NCBI GenBank assembly: GCA_029547265.1
Contig: JAKPPP010000067.1
Span: forward strand, 1-34,733
Reading direction: 5' to 3'
Length of the DNA stretch: 34,733 nucleotides
Origin: Bacteroidota bacterium
GTDB taxonomy: Bacteria; Bacteroidota; Bacteroidia; AKYH767-A; OLB10
The notes below the pieces were generated by a model. That model was not told where the DNA came from. It did no database searches and saw nothing but the letters and a program-made list of their open reading frames with translations. A program made the position numbers and the translations under genes. Positions 31,475 to 34,733 of this stretch are shown here, in pieces; position 1 is the first letter of the stretch, and each line of letters begins with the position of its first letter.

Positions 31475-31500
31475 CTTCAAACCAACCAACAGTCTAACCG

Positions 31501-31851
31501 CTATGCGGTCATCCGAAGCTTTTGAGGCATGCTTTCCGGTACCATCGATTCAATATGGTAGCCGTACATACCTATATATCCTGCCTCAGGGAATGGAACC
31601 ACATCGAACCATATTTGCAGTTCGCCGAAGCTCACCTTGCATCCTGAAGGACTTTGATCACATAGAGCCTGTTCCAATTCCGGGTATGAACTCCAGATGG
31701 CACTAGGTATTTTACTGCCCTGACGGCACTTCCAGTCGCCTAACAACGGTAAAGCTGTCAAATTAGAATCTAGAAGTCGCTTGTTGTAGTCGAAACGAAT
31801 AACCGGGAAGGCATCGCGGAAATCGTCATTTGATGAATTGTTTGTTTTCAT
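31501..31851 (-). CDS. Small PAS-like domain protein
   Basis: This 116-residue protein begins DAFPVIRFDYNKRLLDSNLTALPLL, the opening strand pattern of PAS domains, and ends with the paired-strand segment WFDVVPFPEAGYIGMYGYHIE (residues 81-101; the core VVPFPE and GYIGMYG). Three Cys residues lie between. It has no kinase, cyclase or membrane segment, so it looks like a free-standing sensor or adaptor. The call is from pattern only. It has its own terminator and sits upstream of, but apart from, the single-domain response regulator on the same strand. Confidence 0.6.
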   Translation of the reverse strand: MKTNNSSNDDFRDAFPVIRFDYNKRLLDSNLTALPLLGDWKCRQGSKIPSAIWSSYPELEQALCDQSPSGCKVSFGELQIWFDVVPFPEAGYIGMYGYHIESMVPESMPQKLRMTA

Positions 31852-31944
31852 TTTACTACCTGTTTTATTGTCGTGCTGTGATGCAATGATACTGCGGGTT
31901 ACACCCTAGTGTGAAGAAAAAACACATAATCATTACAATCATTT

Positions 31945-31976
31945 TTGCATAAATCGGTCAGGACTCGTTACCTTTG
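31945..31976 (+). promoter_or_regulatory. Bacteroidota-type promoter of the bacilliredoxin gene
   Basis: TTG (31945-31947), a 21-base spacer, and TACCTTTG (31969-31976) match consensus exactly. Predicted leader is about 21 bases to the ATG at 32002. Confidence 0.78.
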
Positions 31977-32001
31977 CATAGAAATTTTAAAACACCTTAT
32001 T

Positions 32002-32436
32002 ATGCCATATCCGGAGCAACTATGCGCACCTATGCGCAAGGAACTTACCAGTATAGGTTTCACAGAGCTAAAAGACGCTGCGCAAGTAGATGCAACAATC
32101 CCGAATAGTAAAGGGACTTTGTTGTTAGTGATGAATTCAGTTTGCGGATGTGCTGCAGGAGCGGCTCGTCCGGGAGTGAAACTGGCTATTCAGAACAGCG
32201 AAATCAAGCCAGATCACTTAACTACAGTATTCGCAGGACAAGATATTGAAGCGGTAGCTCAAGCACGTAAATACACGTTGCCTTACCCTCCATCTTCACC
32301 TTGTATCGCCTTATTTAAAGACGGTCAGTTAGTTCATTTTGTAGAGCGTCATCATATTGAAGGACACTCAGCAGAAATGATTGCTGAAAACCTAACAGCA
32401 GCTTTTGAAGAGCACTGCACAGCGGTGAATTCTTAA
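32002..32436 (+). CDS. BrxA/BrxB family bacilliredoxin (YphP/YqiW family)
   Basis: From the ATG at 32002 the product has 144 residues, the usual size. It has the thioredoxin-like fold and the CGC redox motif Cys48-Gly-Cys50 in VMNSVCGCAAGAARPG, plus the conserved YPPSSPCIALFKDG and VERHHIEG segments. In Firmicutes these proteins remove bacillithiol from oxidised proteins; whether this organism makes bacillithiol is not visible here. The longer frame from TTG at 31945 was rejected because that TTG is the -33 box of a consensus promoter. Confidence 0.93.
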   Translation: MPYPEQLCAPMRKELTSIGFTELKDAAQVDATIPNSKGTLLLVMNSVCGCAAGAARPGVKLAIQNSEIKPDHLTTVFAGQDIEAVAQARKYTLPYPPSSPCIALFKDGQLVHFVERHHIEGHSAEMIAENLTAAFEEHCTAVNS

Positions 32437-32456
32437 GGAAATCTTACAGATTTTAA

Positions 32457-32491
32457 GCAAAAAAAGGTGTCTTGACGGACACCTTTTTTTA
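32457..32491. terminator. Intrinsic terminator between the bacilliredoxin and plsC-like genes
   Basis: AAAGGTGTC and GACACCTTT pair around a 6-base loop with flanking A and T tracts. It lies between convergent genes and could serve both. Confidence 0.85.
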
Positions 32492-32515
32492 TGTTTTTAA
32501 GATAAAAATCGAGAA

Positions 32516-33328
32516 TTAAACTTGTTCGGTTCCGCTAATTTCTTCCTTCAAGGCCTTTTTCGAATAGCGGCAGCCTCCAACAATCCTTTTATTGTTCATC
32601 AAAGTGGTTTCAATGATGTTATAAACCTGCTGTTTGAGGGTAGAAACGTCGGCATCGGTCATTCCTACAGTCGGAATTGGCTTATGAACGATGATTCTGG
32701 CTAGTCCCGGACAAACTAAAAAGCGGTTTTTGCCACTATCGGGGAAGATTTTCCAGTTATCGAGGAAGGTTATTGGCACAACCGGGATCTGATTTTGGAT
32801 GGCAAGTCGGAATGCTCCGCTTTTAAAGGCGCCCAACTCAGGACTAATTGCGGGAATAGTAGCTTCAGGAAAGATGGCGATGCCAATTCCCTTGGCAATA
32901 TCTTTATTGGCACGTTTAAAAGCTTTCAAAGAATCGGCACGGCTGCTACGGTCAACCGAAATATTCATCTTTCTAAAGAAAATATTGAACAGCGGGACAT
33001 TTTTCAACTCGGCTTTACCCATAAAATGGAAATAATTGGGGAAAGCGATATTGGTGAGTACAATATCGAGGTAAGAACTATGGTTTGGGCAAATTACATA
33101 AGCTTTGCCTTTCTCCGGTTTTTCCTCATAAGTAATTTTATAAACGATGCCTGTAGTGAAAATGATCCAGTGCGCCCATACTTTCTTTAAGCGGAAAGCA
33201 TAAGGAAACCAAGCTTCTCGGCTTAGCAGAATGAGAAAGATAGGATAGAGAGGAAGAAAAAATAGAAATCCCGTAAGGAAAAACCATCCACACCAAATTC
33301 TTCTTGCAATGAATGACAACTGTTTCAC
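32516..33328 (-). CDS. Lysophospholipid acyltransferase (PlsC-like, 1-acylglycerol-3-phosphate acyltransferase family)
   Basis: The 270-residue membrane enzyme transfers an acyl chain to a lysophospholipid. A hydrophobic N-terminal segment (about 14-36) and a second at about 52-64 anchor it. The acyltransferase motif I is Asn82-His83-x4-Asp88 (PNHSSYLD), motif II lies near FMGKAELKNVPLF, and motif III is FPEATI at 153-158, where most PlsC proteins have FPEGTR. The GTG at 33328 is taken as start because an exact TATCTTTG core sits 4 bases upstream. The variant motif III makes the exact acceptor uncertain. Confidence 0.92.
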   Translation of the reverse strand: MKQLSFIARRIWCGWFFLTGFLFFLPLYPIFLILLSREAWFPYAFRLKKVWAHWIIFTTGIVYKITYEEKPEKGKAYVICPNHSSYLDIVLTNIAFPNYFHFMGKAELKNVPLFNIFFRKMNISVDRSSRADSLKAFKRANKDIAKGIGIAIFPEATIPAISPELGAFKSGAFRLAIQNQIPVVPITFLDNWKIFPDSGKNRFLVCPGLARIIVHKPIPTVGMTDADVSTLKQQVYNIIETTLMNNKRIVGGCRYSKKALKEEISGTEQV

Positions 33329-33332
33329 AGCT

Positions 33333-33340
33333 CAAAGATA
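33333..33340 (-). promoter_or_regulatory. -7 promoter element (TATCTTTG) of the PlsC-like gene
   Basis: Exact TAnnTTTG on the minus strand, 4 bases from the GTG at 33328, predicting a leaderless transcript with a GTG start. No TTG at -33 spacing. Confidence 0.65.
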
Positions 33341-33422
33341 GTGATTTAAAAATTGTTGGTTCGGGCGAAAAATAGCGTAAAAATGATGTTTGGCTGAAGT
33401 TTACTGTTCCCGCTAGCTTTAT

Positions 33423-33430
33423 TATCTTCG
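33423..33430 (+). promoter_or_regulatory. Possible degenerate -7 element of trpS (TATCTTCG)
   Basis: One base from TAnnTTTG (C for the third T), 6 bases before the trpS ATG. The same TTCG variant occurs before the M24 peptidase gene. Confidence 0.4.
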
Positions 33431-33436
33431 CAGCCT

Positions 33437-34432
33437 ATGGAAACAGTAGTAAGCGGAATCAGAAGTACAGGAAATCTCCACCTGGGTAATTATTTTGGAG
33501 CAGTGAAGAATTTCATTCGCATGCAAGAAGAGCAGAATTGCTATTTCTTTATTGCCGATTATCATTCTCTTACCACTCATCCTGATCCTGTGATGCTTAG
33601 AAGGAACGTCCGTCAAGTGTTGGCCGAATACCTTGCTTGCGGAATTGATCCTGAGAAATCGACTATTTACATTCAGAGTGATTTACCTGAAACAACAGAA
33701 TTGTATTTGTTGTTGAATATGCATGCTTACAAAGGAGAATTAGAGCGAGCAACTACATTCAAAGAAAAAGCTAAAAAGCAACCTGACAATGTGAATGCCG
33801 GACTTTTAACTTATCCTGTTTTAATGGCTGCTGATATTTTGATCCATAGAGCTACGAAAGTGCCGGTTGGGAAAGATCAAGAACAACATTTAGAGATGAC
33901 TCGACAATTCGGGAATCGTTTTAACCGATTGTATAATGTTGAATATTTTCCTGAGCCTGTTGCCTATAACTTCGGTGAGCAGTTGGTGAAAATTCCCGGA
34001 CTCGACGGAAGCGGTAAAATGGGGAAATCGGAAGCAGAAGGAAATGCGATATTTTTAGCTGATGCTCCTGATGTTTTGAAGAAAAAAGTGATGCGCGCTG
34101 TGACTGATGGTGGTCCAACCGAACCTAATTCAGAAAAACCTGAAGCGATAAAGAATTTATTCACTTTGATGAATGTAGTTTCGGCGAAAGAAACTGTTCA
34201 GTTTTTTGATGATGCCTATAATAATTGCACTGTTCGCTATGGCGATATGAAAAAGCAATTGGCGGAAGACATTGAGAAATTTGTTGCTCCTCTACGAGAG
34301 AAAATAGAAGCTTTAACTGCCGATGAAAAATATCTTAATAAGATAATGGATATGGGTAAGGAAAAGGCTCACGCATCTTCTTCTACTACTGTAAAAGAAG
34401 TGCGTGATATAATGGGGATCAGTTATCGTTAA
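33437..34432 (+). CDS. trpS: Tryptophanyl-tRNA synthetase (TrpRS)
   Basis: The 331-residue class I synthetase charges tRNA-Trp. The HIGH-like motif is His15-Leu-Gly-Asn18 (STGNLHLGNYFG), the KMSKS loop is KMGKS at 194-198 (GSGKMGKSEAEGN), and TrpRS-specific AGLLTYPVLMAADILIHRA and VPVGKDQEQHLEMTRQ are intact (key residues YPVLMAADIL and GKDQEQH). Length fits bacterial TrpRS. It starts divergently from the PlsC-like gene and ends 13 bases before the convergent small gene at the window edge. Confidence 0.98.
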   Translation: METVVSGIRSTGNLHLGNYFGAVKNFIRMQEEQNCYFFIADYHSLTTHPDPVMLRRNVRQVLAEYLACGIDPEKSTIYIQSDLPETTELYLLLNMHAYKGELERATTFKEKAKKQPDNVNAGLLTYPVLMAADILIHRATKVPVGKDQEQHLEMTRQFGNRFNRLYNVEYFPEPVAYNFGEQLVKIPGLDGSGKMGKSEAEGNAIFLADAPDVLKKKVMRAVTDGGPTEPNSEKPEAIKNLFTLMNVVSAKETVQFFDDAYNNCTVRYGDMKKQLAEDIEKFVAPLREKIEALTADEKYLNKIMDMGKEKAHASSSTTVKEVRDIMGISYR

Positions 34433-34445
34433 TACTCACGATAAA

Positions 34446-34694
34446 TTAAATCGGTTGTACAGATTTGATGAACTTGATGTTGATTTTTTCCATCAACATT
34501 TTGCAGAATTCGTAATTGTGATTGCTAATCGCTTTCTTGAAATTATTCAAGTTCTGCATAGAGATGAAATAGTAATCGGTTCTGATTTTCTCACCATCAA
34601 TTTGCTTATTGATGACTCCGTATTTCAGCGACCCGTTTACTAATTCAAACTTCGCTGTTACATTTAGATGTTGTTCAATTTCGTTTTGTTGCAT
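34446..34694 (-). CDS. Small protein of unknown function
   Basis: The 82-residue product is soluble, rich in Asn, Lys and Ile, with no signal peptide or membrane segment. A predicted strand pair (TAKFELVNGSLKYGVINKQI, about residues 13-32) is followed by two helices. I recognise no family. The ATG at 34694 is the only reasonable start. Any promoter or operon partner is too close to the right edge to judge. Confidence 0.6.
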   Translation of the reverse strand: MQQNEIEQHLNVTAKFELVNGSLKYGVINKQIDGEKIRTDYYFISMQNLNNFKKAISNHNYEFCKMLMEKINIKFIKSVQPI

Positions 34695-34733
34695 AGTCGA
34701 GAGTATTGGAGATTTTCTTTTACAAAGAACGAC

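Noticed and set aside
31945..32001. Upstream TTG start adding 19 residues to the bacilliredoxin
   Set aside because: The TTG is the -33 box of a consensus promoter and the family begins at MPYPEQL.
32795..33190. 131-codon plus-strand frame opposite the PlsC-like gene
   Set aside because: It is antisense to a protein with intact HX4D motif and membrane segments.
1..34733. CRISPR array, tRNA, rRNA, insertion sequence or prophage
   Set aside because: No spaced direct repeats, cloverleaf genes, ribosomal RNA segments, transposases or integrases were seen on either strand by reading.

Overview
The window is AT-rich DNA from a member of the Bacteroidota. The evidence is: C-terminal type IX secretion (T9SS) sorting tails on two large secreted proteins, a CarboxypepD_reg-type TonB-dependent receptor, an IPExxxVDY protein, DUF983 and DUF1569 proteins, almost no Shine-Dalgarno sequences, and many copies of the Bacteroidota promoter core TAnnTTTG just upstream of start codons. 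No rRNA, tRNA, CRISPR array, integrase or transposase is visible. The region reads as ordinary chromosome, mixing housekeeping genes with a few accessory modules.

Layout. 1-1517 (minus) is a truncated subtilisin-like lipoprotein. 1671-2863 (plus) holds an M24 peptidase and a DinB-like protein. 2885-7070 (minus) is a TonB-dependent receptor / sensor kinase / LytTR regulator operon. Divergent from it, at 7224-8417, are an ECF sigma factor, a zinc-finger anti-sigma-like protein and a duplicated Cys/His/Met-rich secreted protein. 8569-13947 holds a DUF983 protein, an NAD-dependent epimerase, tyrS, a small membrane protein and a DUF255 thioredoxin-fold protein. 14026-17352 holds an M13 metallopeptidase lipoprotein and an SPFH/band-7 protein. 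17524-18313 is a compact DUF4160 + DUF2442-HTH pair that looks like a toxin-antitoxin module. 18379-20833 (minus) is DUF2330 plus an NqrB/RnfD/UnbU-like membrane protein. 20974-22224 is an ABC permease. 22290-25124 (minus) is a T9SS-exported FG-GAP/ASPIC-UnbV protein, and 25161-27107 (minus) a T9SS-exported pentaheme cytochrome. 27212-30185 (minus) runs IPExxxVDY, pyruvate kinase, M42 aminopeptidase. 30316-34694 holds tadA, a single-domain response regulator, a small PAS-like protein, a bacilliredoxin, a PlsC acyltransferase, trpS and a small unknown protein.

How the genes may work together. The receptor operon and the divergent ECF cassette share one intergenic region and may form an envelope or metal-response locus. 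The thiol- and metal-ligand-rich small protein is the best candidate effector. The UnbU-like and UnbV-like genes, normally discussed together from enediyne clusters, lie within 5 kb of each other beside DUF2330, with no enediyne synthase in view. Ten exact TAnnTTTG promoters, several placed so that transcription should start on or within a few bases of the start codon, allowed many starts to be corrected and suggest widespread leaderless transcripts.
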